DNA of 7,262 bases from Candidatus Scybalocola fimicaballi (GCA_002317115.1 DCIP01000214.1:1-7262), one strand, 5' to 3'. Counted from the stretch's first letter, positions 1-5,704 are shown. Numbers and translations are program-made. The notes: a model not told the origin generated them from the sequence alone.

Positions 1-179
1 GACGAATCGAATTTTATAAGCGTAACGGATTCCACGTCGAGACGGAAAATCCAGAGATCCTAAACGCCTGCCACACCTACTCCACTTGCGTTCTCCAGTT
101 GATTTCTACAAAACCTCTTGACAATCTTGCGGAATGTCAAAGACGCGTCGTCGAGACAGTTTATAAATCAATGCATTAA
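1..179 (+). CDS. GNAT-family N-acetyltransferase, C-terminal fragment
   Basis: Reading frame 3 is open from the window edge to a TAA at 177-179 and encodes about 58 residues. It begins RIEFYKRNGFHVE, which matches the typical end of a GNAT acetyltransferase fold (the A..FYe..GF motif, where the last strands follow the acetyl-CoA binding helix). The rest reads on to ...VYKSMH. GNAT enzymes move an acetyl group from acetyl-CoA to an amine; the substrate cannot be told from this fragment. The N-terminal part lies outside the window. The stop is 10 bp before the ATG of the alkyltransferase gene, so the two are probably co-transcribed. Confidence 0.7.
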   Translation, partial: RIEFYKRNGFHVETENPEILNACHTYSTCVLQLISTKPLDNLAECQRRVVETVYKSMH

Positions 180-189
180 ATCCTCCTCC

Positions 190-507
190 ATGACCATTCG
201 TGAACGTGTAATAAACGACAAGTCCATCACTGAGTTTCAACGCAAAGTTTACTTGGCATTGCTGGAAGTGCCACGTGGAGAGACCATCTCCTACAAGGAT
301 CTTGGTCTGAGAATCGGATGCCGTAGCGCTCAAGCCATCGGTCAGGCTCTCAAACGAAACCCTTTCGCTCCGGAGGTTCCATGCCACAGAGTAATCGCGT
401 CGGACGGATCCATAGGTGGATTTCACGGCCAACGCGATGGTGAAATGATTGAAAAGAAAATCAAACTGTTGGAAGAGGAAAAACTAAAATTTGACAGTTC
501 TATCTAA
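190..507 (+). CDS. Methylated-DNA--[protein]-cysteine methyltransferase (MGMT-type), short form
   Basis: Suicide DNA-repair protein that takes the alkyl group from O6-alkylguanine onto its own cysteine. The protein is 105 aa from ATG 190; an upstream TTG at 118 would overlap the GNAT gene further and adds no recognisable family sequence. Residues 14-90 form the complete C-terminal DNA-binding/catalytic domain: TEFQRKVYLALLEVPRGETISY, the helix-turn-helix SAQAIGQALKRNPF, and the active-site motif PCHRV with Cys65. The following GSIGGF loop is also present. Because Cys65 is there, this is not an alkyltransferase-like (ATL) protein. The N-terminal domain of Ada/Ogt-type enzymes is missing, which is common among short bacterial members. 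At the usual arginine-finger position (ARAVG in most relatives) this protein has Gln48. It follows the GNAT gene by 10 bp and precedes the transporter by 44 bp on the same strand. Confidence 0.9.
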   Translation: MTIRERVINDKSITEFQRKVYLALLEVPRGETISYKDLGLRIGCRSAQAIGQALKRNPFAPEVPCHRVIASDGSIGGFHGQRDGEMIEKKIKLLEEEKLKFDSSI

Positions 508-551
508 CTTAATCTCCATGTGGAAGATTCTATCACAAGGAATAAAACAAT

Positions 552-1484
552 ATGAATATAATCAAAATACCTAATTGGATAGCGTCGCATATCACGCTGA
601 TTGTCATTGCAGTAACTGCTATCGCTTTATCTGTACCGTCGTCTTTCCTATGGATAAGTCCGAAGGCCATCACACCGATGCTCGGAGTCGTGATGTTTGG
701 AATGGGATTAACATTGAAACCGTCCGACTTCAAACCCGTGCTGATGCATCCAAAGGAGATTATGATTGGTGAGTTGGCACAATTCATCATCATGCCACTC
801 GTGGCGTGGGGGCTATGCAGTCTGCTTAATCTGCCTCCGGAACTTGCTTTGGGAGTGATACTTGTTGGATGTTGTCCGGGCGGAACAGCCAGTAATGTGA
901 TTTGCTATATAGCCAAGGGCGACGTCGCTCTTAGCGTCGCTATGACCGGAGTCTCCACCCTACTCGCTCCATTTGCCACACCAGCATTGGTGTTATTATT
1001 AGCCGGGAAGACGGTGGAGGTGGATATTGTGGGAATGTTCATAAGTATCGTCCAGGTGGTGATATTGCCGATAATCGCAGGACTTTTCATCAACCATCAT
1101 TTCAAGAATTTCACACAGAGAATCACCCCATATCTGCCGATGTTTTCGACGCTTGCCATTGCCGCCATCATCGGAATCATCGTATCCCACAATGCACAAA
1201 ACATCATCGGATGCAGTATGCTTGTAGCTGTCGCTGTAATCCTACATAATATTCTTGGTCTATCTCTTGGCTACGTCGCAAGTATGCTGATGGGATTGCC
1301 ACCAGAGAAACGAACATCCATCAGCATTGAGGTGGGAATGCAAAACTCTGGCCTTGCCACATCACTTGCCACAGCCCACTTTGCAATGTATCCGTTGGCT
1401 GCGGTGCCAGGAGCCATCTTCTCTGTTTGGCATAACTTTTCTGGCAGTATAGCGGCACAAATCTTGAAGAGATGGAATAAATAA
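552..1484 (+). CDS. Bile acid:sodium symporter (BASS) family transporter
   Basis: Integral inner-membrane protein of 310 aa, the usual size for bacterial BASS members, with about nine to ten hydrophobic segments. Family signatures are clear: GMGLTL at 50-55 followed by the DF pair, the GCCPGGTASN turn at 106-115 (the first crossover region, where Na+ is bound in solved homologues), and EVGMQNSGLA at about 260-269 (second crossover region). The FSVWHNFSGS segment near the C-terminus is also typical. Members import organic anions with sodium; bacterial substrates include bile acids, pantoate and keto acids, and the sequence alone does not decide which. The ATG at 552 follows an A-rich leader without a strong Shine-Dalgarno, as is usual in Bacteroidetes. 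The gene converges on the WYL regulator, with only 46 bp between the two stops. Confidence 0.92.
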   Translation: MNIIKIPNWIASHITLIVIAVTAIALSVPSSFLWISPKAITPMLGVVMFGMGLTLKPSDFKPVLMHPKEIMIGELAQFIIMPLVAWGLCSLLNLPPELALGVILVGCCPGGTASNVICYIAKGDVALSVAMTGVSTLLAPFATPALVLLLAGKTVEVDIVGMFISIVQVVILPIIAGLFINHHFKNFTQRITPYLPMFSTLAIAAIIGIIVSHNAQNIIGCSMLVAVAVILHNILGLSLGYVASMLMGLPPEKRTSISIEVGMQNSGLATSLATAHFAMYPLAAVPGAIFSVWHNFSGSIAAQILKRWNK

Positions 1485-1517
1485 CGTTGACGTTAACGAA
1501 AACGCTGACACCAAACC

Positions 1518-1546
1518 GTAGGGGCAGGTTTCAAACCTGCCCGTAC
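1518..1546. repeat. REP-like palindrome (GGGCAGGTTT family), copy 1
   Basis: GGGCAGGTTT (1522-1531) and AAACCTGCCC (1533-1542) are perfect inverted arms around one base, extended by GTA (1518-1520) and TAC (1544-1546). The element sits in the 46-bp gap between two convergent genes and could end transcription in both directions. It overlaps the last codons of the WYL regulator on the minus strand. A degenerate copy lies at 3172-3195 with 20 of 24 matching positions, so this is a small dispersed repeat family. Confidence 0.75.
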
Positions 1547-2553
1547 AGACTCAAAGCCAACCTCATTTTCTCTTTCATAAAAGAGACTGCACGAGGAGGA
1601 GATACAATCTTAATTCCTGGGCCATAGCTCATGAAGACGGAATACATTTCAAAATTGATGACTACATCTATTTGAAACAAACAACTTCCGTCTTCAGGAT
1701 TCTCTTCTATCAATTGTTGAGAACGATGAATTGGCTTGGTTTTTATATACTTGCTCTGCTCTGGAGATGCCCAAAACTTAACCCTTCGCGGTGTATCATT
1801 GATGTTCTTGCTGACTCCAATCACATCGTCAAAAAAATGTTCTGAATCAAAATCAGGATTTTCACAAAACAGAATATCATCGACAGCCTCAACACTTACT
1901 ATTCTATCAAGTGGCAGATTATAAAGCATCATATCCCCAGCTTTCGAACCAAATAAGAACCATCGGTTGCGAAACTCTTTAAGTATGTATGGAAACAATA
2001 TATATTCAGACGGTTGTCTAGCGTTAAACGACTGATATACAATCTTAAGTGTCTGTTTACGTACAATATAATTATATAAAGGCTCGAGAAGTTTCAAACC
2101 TTTTAGATCAGGCACACTATCAAAATGAATAATAGGCTTACGATTATTACGAGAAATAGAGAGCTTATCCTGCAAACGACTTACCACATCTGACATCTCA
2201 GAGAACTGATCAAAACCTTCTAGTTGACGCAGCATATCCACCGCCTCTTGCATCACCTCATAATCATTCTGCGACAACGGCATCGACATTATGGAATAAT
2301 CCGCGTCGGAATAACGATAATATTTATGATCATACACCACAATCGGAGCATTGTACCCCAACTTATCTGAACGCATCATCTGAATGTCTCCCTGAACAGT
2401 ACGCACAGAAACATTGTCACTTTTATTCTCCAAATCGCCAAGAGCCTCACTGCATGCATCCACCAAATCGTTGAGAGTCCAACGTCTGCCAGTGTTACGC
2501 AAACATCTATCAATAGTTTTATAACGGATTAGAGCATTCTTATTTGCAGGCAT
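1531..2553 (-). CDS. WYL-domain transcriptional regulator, full length
   Basis: A 340-aa cytoplasmic DNA-binding protein of the winged-HTH plus WYL class (YafY/PafC-like architecture). Residues 1-85 are the wHTH region, with the recognition-helix segment VRTVQGDIQMMRSD; the linker helices follow (about 95-135). The WYL domain spans about 155-235 and has the variant signature RWFLFG (W198-F199-L200 in place of Trp-Tyr-Leu), preceded by FPYILKEF. A C-terminal WCX-type segment (about 255-335, FWASPEQSKYI...) follows. WYL domains sense ligands, with nucleic acids or nucleotides proposed for several members. It is divergent from the tRNA-like/TerD operon. A 23-bp palindrome lies just upstream of its predicted -7 box, which suggests autoregulation. 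The first 15 residues are identical to those of the truncated paralogue at 6009. The last residues, YGQV and the stop, are supplied by a REP-like repeat. Confidence 0.93.
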   Translation of the reverse strand: MPANKNALIRYKTIDRCLRNTGRRWTLNDLVDACSEALGDLENKSDNVSVRTVQGDIQMMRSDKLGYNAPIVVYDHKYYRYSDADYSIMSMPLSQNDYEVMQEAVDMLRQLEGFDQFSEMSDVVSRLQDKLSISRNNRKPIIHFDSVPDLKGLKLLEPLYNYIVRKQTLKIVYQSFNARQPSEYILFPYILKEFRNRWFLFGSKAGDMMLYNLPLDRIVSVEAVDDILFCENPDFDSEHFFDDVIGVSKNINDTPRRVKFWASPEQSKYIKTKPIHRSQQLIEENPEDGSCLFQIDVVINFEMYSVFMSYGPGIKIVSPPRAVSFMKEKMRLALSLYGQV

Positions 2554-2590
2554 AGTTTATATTTTTACAACTCATTGATATTTAACAATG

Positions 2591-2628
2591 CTAAAATAGG
2601 AAAATTCTACGCAACCTATTTGCGTAGT
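2591..2628 (-). promoter_or_regulatory. Predicted promoter and operator of the WYL regulator (site 1)
   Basis: On the minus strand the palindrome reads ACTACGCA-AATAGGT-TGCGTAGA (2606-2628, centre 2617). The -7-like box TATTTTAG (2591-2598) matches TAnnTTTG except at one position. The box starts 19 bp downstream of the palindrome centre, the same geometry as at the other two sites. The predicted transcript starts near 2584, giving a leader of about 30 nt before the ATG at 2553. The palindrome covers the -33 region, so a bound regulator could either block or recruit RNA polymerase. Confidence 0.65.
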
Positions 2629-2634
2629 TGACGA

Positions 2635-2675
2635 TTTTCGCATTTTTTTTCATCATTTTTCGCATTTTTTTCGCA
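2635..2675. repeat. Three phased TTTTCGCA repeats with T-tracts
   Basis: TTTTCGCA occurs at 2635-2642, 2657-2664 and 2668-2675, offset by 22 and then 11 bp, that is two and one helical turns. The repeats sit in T-rich sequence between operator sites 1 and 2, and the last one runs into site 2. Phased T-tracts bend DNA, and the CGCA core also matches half of the operator arm, so these may be accessory binding sites or an UP-like element. Confidence 0.55.
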
Positions 2676-2712
2676 CTACGCAGAAAGATTGCGTAGTCAG
2701 TATTAACCTTTG
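2675..2712 (+). promoter_or_regulatory. Predicted promoter and operator of the tRNA-like RNA/TerD operon (site 2)
   Basis: A perfect interrupted palindrome, ACTACGCA-GAAAGAT-TGCGTAGT (2675-2697, centre 2686), is followed by the -7-like box AACCTTTG (2705-2712), starting 19 bp after the centre. The predicted start point is near 2719. The sixteen bases ACCTTTGTATTGTCAA (2706-2721) are identical to the promoter of the genuine tRNA cluster on the minus strand (6907-6922). This supports use of the site as a stable-RNA type promoter. The presumed binder is the WYL regulator and/or its truncated paralogue. Confidence 0.68.
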
Positions 2713-2714
2713 TA

Positions 2715-2747
2715 TTGTCAATTTGAAACACAAATCAGATTTGACAA
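2715..2747 (+). other. Inverted repeat in the leader of tRNA-like RNA 1
   Basis: TTGTCAA (2715-2721) can pair with TTGACAA (2741-2747), and within the loop TTTG can pair with CAAA. It lies between the predicted start point and the 5' end of the acceptor stem at 2752. It may be a 5' leader structure removed on processing, or part of the promoter region. Confidence 0.35.
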
Positions 2748-2751
2748 AATT

Positions 2752-2889
2752 GCGGCGGTTTAGCATTGTAATTACCATAACAGTTGTGTGGCATGATCTT
2801 GCAATAAGCATAAGTGTGCGCCAACCGAATGGTTCAAACATTTGCTTACTTCTAGTGGTCATACGCTGGTTCGAATCCAGTCCGCCGCT
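2752..2889 (+). ncRNA. tRNA-like RNA 1 (138 nt, anticodon region replaced by a long arm)
   Basis: GCGGCGG (2752-2758) pairs perfectly with CCGCCGC (2882-2888), forming a 7-bp acceptor stem that directly abuts a T arm: GCTGG-TTCGAAT-CCAGT (2865-2881). The first and last elements of a tRNA are therefore intact, but the molecule is 138 nt and has no canonical D arm. A possible five-pair remnant of the anticodon stem is ACCAT (2774-2778) with GTGGT (2855-2859). In place of the anticodon loop there is an irregular long arm: TAAGCA (2805-2810) with TGCTTA (2843-2848), continued by AA/TT and TGT/ACA pairs across single bulges, capped by AACC-GAAT-GGTT (2823-2834). No CCA is encoded. It cannot decode as an ordinary tRNA. 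Bacterial Y RNAs of the YrlA type also join tRNA-like ends to a protein-binding arm, so a Y-RNA-like scaffold is one candidate role. It lies 8 nt upstream of tRNA-like RNA 2. Confidence 0.75.
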
Positions 2890-2897
2890 CAACAACC

Positions 2898-3019
2898 GGT
2901 CCCGTAGCTCAATTGGTAGAGTGATAGATTTTGATGATGAAATTACCTCATTCGATGCAGGTTCAATCAGCATCTACTCCTGTTCCTATATGTTATCGGT
3001 TCGAATCCGATCGGGACCT
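2898..3019 (+). ncRNA. tRNA-like RNA 2 (122 nt, insertion in the anticodon loop)
   Basis: GGTCCCG (2898-2904) pairs perfectly with CGGGACC (3012-3018). A normal D arm, GCTC-AATTGGTA-GAGT (2907-2922), and a T arm, ATCGG-TTCGAAT-CCGAT (2995-3011), are present. The base of an anticodon stem remains: ATAG (2924-2927) with CTAT (2986-2989), leaving exactly five variable-loop bases. Between these strands lie 58 nt where a tRNA has about nine. If read as an intron-like insertion at position 37/38, the 5' side would carry U33 and a UUG anticodon (2931-2933) followed by A37; this is speculative. Alternative folds exist: TAGAT-T-TTGAT with ATCAG-C-ATCTA enclosing a 5-bp/7-nt hairpin (2936-2952), or GATGC (2954-2958) with GCATC (2970-2974) closing a T-loop-like GGTTCAATC. 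It is in tandem with tRNA-like RNA 1 and upstream of the TerD-domain gene. Confidence 0.78.
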
Positions 3020-3035
3020 CTAAATATTATTATAT

Positions 3036-3066
3036 GGTACGGTAGCATATAACTCCTACCCGTACC
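3036..3066 (+). other. Hairpin after tRNA-like RNA 2
   Basis: GGTACGG (3036-3042) pairs with CCGTACC (3060-3066), extended by TAG (3043-3045) with CTA (3056-3058) across one bulged C. No T-run follows on the plus strand (an A-run does), so it is a poor intrinsic terminator. It may mark an RNA processing boundary between the tRNA-like RNAs and the downstream mRNA. Confidence 0.5.
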
Positions 3067-3171
3067 ACAAAAAAAGAGAAGGTCAAGAGCGACTTACTTC
3101 ACAAACTTTTGTTCGAAAAATGCAGCAGTTGCTCAACTACCTCTCTTAATTTATTAACAAGGTCAAGGCAA

Positions 3172-3195
3172 GGCAGGCATAAAACCAGCCCCTAC
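3172..3195 (-). repeat. REP-like palindrome (GGGCAGGTTT family), degenerate copy 2
   Basis: Read on the minus strand this is GTAGGGGCTGGTTTTATGCC followed by TGCC. It matches 20 of 24 positions of the element at 1518-1541. It lies 27 bp before the start codon of the TerD-domain gene, inside the 200-nt leader. The upstream leader also contains a 9-bp direct repeat, AAGGTCAAG, at 3079-3087 and 3159-3167. Confidence 0.5.
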
Positions 3196-3222
3196 AGCCA
3201 ATTACCTTTTATATTTATGATT

Positions 3223-5487
3223 ATGAATAAGACATTAACAAAAATAGCTCTACGCTACCGTGCAATCTACCTCGATATCAACAGAGATGAGATCAACATG
3301 AAATCCGAGGCGACGTTGCCAGTATTAGCATTTGTAAAGAGATTGAAAGAAAACGGTTTTTGCGTTAGCGAAGAACTTCTTCATGCACTCAATGCTGTTT
3401 CCACCAATACTTTGGCCGAAATTACTGGGAGCATCAATGATGTAATGGGAGTGAAACTCAACTGGGCTTCACTCGTGAAAGGATGGAATGTGCCTACTGG
3501 TGAAACTTTAGTAGACCGTATAATCACTTGTATCTCTAACTATTTTGGCGGTGAAAAGGCAGGTTTTAAAGGAACCACACTACCTTGTGGTCACTTCATT
3601 CCAAACGACACTTTCCCTCTAGAGCGTTACAATGGATGTCCATTCTGTGGTACACAATTCGAAACTGCAGATTTCGTATATACTGGTCAGGGAAGCAAGT
3701 TGAAAGAACTACGTCTGTTTACTGACAAGGATATGCAGAACGTATTCGCGTCTCTTCTTAATTCTGCAACTCCACTTGACGCAACACAGAAAAACTCTTT
3801 GGAATTGTTGTTAAACGAATATGCTCTTCCTGAGGATATCAACATTTCCATAAAAGAGACAGCCATGCTTGTAATCAAACAATTGGTTGCACACGGCAAA
3901 GATGAAGACGCTTCAAGGTTAATGAAAACGCCTACTGACGTGCTTCGTTATCTATGGTTTGAGAAGACTGGATACGTCCAGATAATCGAACCAAAAACTC
4001 TTGTCGCAAATGCACGTAGACTATATAGTCATATCTGGGGGCCACTCGACAAAGGTGCTGATGCTGCAGAAAATATGAAGCAGAAACTCATGTTGAAATA
4101 CGACCGAAAGGCTTGTCTCCGTACAGCGAAATGGCTGAATGCAATTCCTATGTCTGCGATACAAGCGGCAGAAAACATGAATCCGAAACGAGGGATGTGG
4201 GTACGCATCACCCGTGCTCTTCGTCTTGGTGAATACTCTCGCAAGAAAGGTATGGAACATCTTGCAGAGATTCTTGACGTATTCTACAAGCAGGAATACT
4301 CTACTTGGCAAGGGAATCTGGATAAAGCTCGTTTAGAGAATGATGCAGACAAAACATTGGCTCTGCTTAAAGAACGTCCAGGCTTGTTCGCACGTTGTCT
4401 GTTCGCAACAATGCTACGATTCGGAAGCGACAAAGTACTTGCAGCTTTTAATGAGATTTCAGACAAGTTGCCATCGCGTCTGCTTCTTTCTTTAGGCAAT
4501 GCAGCTGAGTTTTATTTCAATCAAGGAGAGGTTCGCATCGCACGTCCAATCACTGGCGTTGTCCGTCGTTTGGAACCAAATAAATTATTGGTGCTATACG
4601 ACAAATATGCACGTCAAAAGATGGTTCATGACGTGATGGAAATCTATAAAAGTTCTATGGAGCGACGTTTCTCTGCACAGAAGACAGAATCAAATACAAT
4701 CTACATTGATCCGTCTCTCTACAATATTCCAGTAAGCATTGGAGACCGTTCTACAACCATTCAGGACACTTCATGTGCACTGACAGGAACTCGTTTCCCA
4801 GTGGAAGGCAACGCTGTTAGACTATTCCTACAGTGGGGTGAAGGTCTACACGCTCAGCACCTTGACATGGATTTGAGTTGTAGGATCGCATATCCAGATG
4901 GAAAAACTGAGATATGCTTCTATGGTAATCTGACAGGTACAGGAGCTAAACATTCTGGCGACATCCGTACTATTCCAGAAATGGTCGGAACAGCAGAATA
5001 TATAGAGTTGTCTCTCCCTGAACTTGAGAAAGCTGGAGCTAAATATGTCACATTCACATGTAACGCGTACTCTTGCGGAGCTTTATCACCAAACCTTGTT
5101 GTAGGATGGATGGACTCTGCTAATCCGATGAAAATCTCTGAGACAAAGGGTGTTGCCTACGATCCATCATGTGTTCAGCACATGGTAAGGATCAGCGAAA
5201 ACAACCTTTCTAAAGGATTGGTGTTCGGTATTCTAGACGTCGCAAAAAGAGAAATCATCTGGCTTGAGATGGCATTCACCTCACAGACCATCCACGATGC
5301 TGACAATGCTTCAGTAGAAGCTCTATTGCGTCAACTTGAGGAAAAGCTTTCCGTGGGAGAACTTCTTGAGATGAAAGCTAAAGGCCAGAATCTTAAGATT
5401 ATTGACATCGCAGACGAAGCAGACGAAGCCTATACTTACGAATGGGCACTCAACCCTGCAGATGTGACAAATTTGCTAAATATGTAA
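3223..5487 (+). CDS. MXAN_6230/SCO0854-like protein with RING-like zinc motif and TerD-like domain
   Basis: Predicted cytoplasmic protein of 754 aa from ATG 3223; ATG 3217 is a near-equal alternative. The 38 additional codons back to 3109 look like translated leader and overlap a repeat. Residues 1-110 are a helical N-terminal region (YRAIYLD..., FVKRLKENGFCVSEELLHAL). A zinc-binding motif follows: C122-x-H124, then NGCPFCG with C139 and C142, recalling the LPCGH...YNGCPFCG motif of the family annotated as MXAN_6230/SCO0854 RING-domain proteins. Residues 150-500 are helix-rich, possibly repeat-like, with the segment ALLKERPGLFARCLFATMLRF. Residues about 517-700 resemble a TerD domain (ALTG..., HLDMDLSCRI, and KHSGDIRT with H577-S578-G579-D580). 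TerD domains belong to the tellurium and general stress/defence systems. Biochemical function is unknown. The gene lies downstream of two tRNA-like RNAs and upstream of a third. It may share the site-2 promoter; a weak internal box, AACTTTTG (3104-3111), could also serve. Confidence 0.82.
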   Translation: MNKTLTKIALRYRAIYLDINRDEINMKSEATLPVLAFVKRLKENGFCVSEELLHALNAVSTNTLAEITGSINDVMGVKLNWASLVKGWNVPTGETLVDRIITCISNYFGGEKAGFKGTTLPCGHFIPNDTFPLERYNGCPFCGTQFETADFVYTGQGSKLKELRLFTDKDMQNVFASLLNSATPLDATQKNSLELLLNEYALPEDINISIKETAMLVIKQLVAHGKDEDASRLMKTPTDVLRYLWFEKTGYVQIIEPKTLVANARRLYSHIWGPLDKGADAAENMKQKLMLKYDRKACLRTAKWLNAIPMSAIQAAENMNPKRGMWVRITRALRLGEYSRKKGMEHLAEILDVFYKQEYSTWQGNLDKARLENDADKTLALLKERPGLFARCLFATMLRFGSDKVLAAFNEISDKLPSRLLLSLGNAAEFYFNQGEVRIARPITGVVRRLEPNKLLVLYDKYARQKMVHDVMEIYKSSMERRFSAQKTESNTIYIDPSLYNIPVSIGDRSTTIQDTSCALTGTRFPVEGNAVRLFLQWGEGLHAQHLDMDLSCRIAYPDGKTEICFYGNLTGTGAKHSGDIRTIPEMVGTAEYIELSLPELEKAGAKYVTFTCNAYSCGALSPNLVVGWMDSANPMKISETKGVAYDPSCVQHMVRISENNLSKGLVFGILDVAKREIIWLEMAFTSQTIHDADNASVEALLRQLEEKLSVGELLEMKAKGQNLKIIDIADEADEAYTYEWALNPADVTNLLNM

Positions 5488-5525
5488 AGAACTATAACAC
5501 TTGACCTAATCTTAATTTGAAAAGC

Positions 5526-5550
5526 AGAGACGGGGCGTGTTCCCGTCTCT
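5526..5550 (+). terminator. Hairpin after the TerD-domain gene, GACGGG repeat copy 1
   Basis: AGAGACGGG (5526-5534) and CCCGTCTCT (5542-5550) form a 9-bp stem with a 7-nt loop, followed by only a short TTTA. It is 38 bp after the stop codon and 4 bp before tRNA-like RNA 3. It could end the mRNA weakly or serve as a processing signal. The same core recurs as a perfect palindrome at 6529-6548, so it also belongs to a dispersed repeat family. Confidence 0.6.
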
Positions 5551-5554
5551 TTAT

Positions 5555-5638
5555 GCCAGACTTACCAGAGTGGCCAAATGGGGCGCGATAACTTCAAGCT
5601 GATGATGTCTTCGCCGGTTCGAATCCGGCAGTCTGGCC
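5555..5638 (+). ncRNA. tRNA-like RNA 3 (84 nt, class II-like, defective anticodon arm)
   Basis: GCCAGACT (5555-5562) pairs perfectly with AGTCTGGC (5630-5637), an 8-bp acceptor stem. A G/C-rich T arm, GCCGG-TTCGAAT-CCGGC (5613-5629), follows normal tRNA geometry. The D-region CCAGAGTGGCCAAATGGGGC recalls class II tRNAs, tRNA-Tyr in particular. I cannot form a stable 5-bp anticodon stem. The segment ACTTCAAG (5591-5598) looks like an anticodon loop with UCA, as in tRNA-Sec, which also has an 8-bp acceptor in bacteria, but its flanks GATAA and CTGAT do not pair. The His-type G-1:C73 pair is another way to read the extra base pair. A gene finder might call it tRNA-Sec or a pseudo-tRNA. Its position behind the TerD gene and its likeness to RNAs 1 and 2 suggest that it belongs to the locus. 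Confidence 0.7.
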
Positions 5639-5660
5639 TATTTGAATAAAATTTTTTCCT

Positions 5661-5698
5661 ACAACGCAAAAAGATTTCGTTGTAATGTTATAATTTTG
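5661..5698 (+). promoter_or_regulatory. Predicted promoter and operator of the structured RNA and truncated regulator (site 3)
   Basis: The variant palindrome ACAACGCA-AAAAGAT-TTCGTTGT (5661-5683, centre 5672) differs from site 2 by a symmetric change in both arms that keeps the dyad, plus one broken pair. The box TAATTTTG (5691-5698) is a perfect TAnnTTTG and starts 19 bp after the centre. The start point would be near 5705. The spacer AAAAGAT differs from GAAAGAT of site 2 in only one base. Confidence 0.68.
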
Positions 5699-5704
5699 CA
5701 GACG

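Noticed and set aside
106..432. 108-aa ORF on the minus strand opposite the alkyltransferase
   Set aside because: It is a shadow of a clearly recognised gene on the plus strand.
2607..2697. CRISPR-like array from the repeated CTACGCA/TGCGTAG units
   Set aside because: There are only two dyads with short spacers, and their position relative to -7 boxes fits operators; no direct-repeat array or cas gene is present.
2723..3052. 109-aa ORF on the plus strand across the two tRNA-like RNAs
   Set aside because: It runs straight through both acceptor and T arms, has no protein-like pattern, and the RNA structures explain the sequence better.
3109..3222. N-terminal extension of the TerD-like protein (38 residues starting MFEKCSS)
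   Set aside because: The extension covers a REP-like repeat, is unlike the family start, and an in-frame ATG at 3223 precedes the conserved-looking sequence.
5590..5600. tRNA-Sec assignment for tRNA-like RNA 3
   Set aside because: The UCA-like loop has no pairing stem and no selenocysteine genes are visible in the window; kept only as an alternative.
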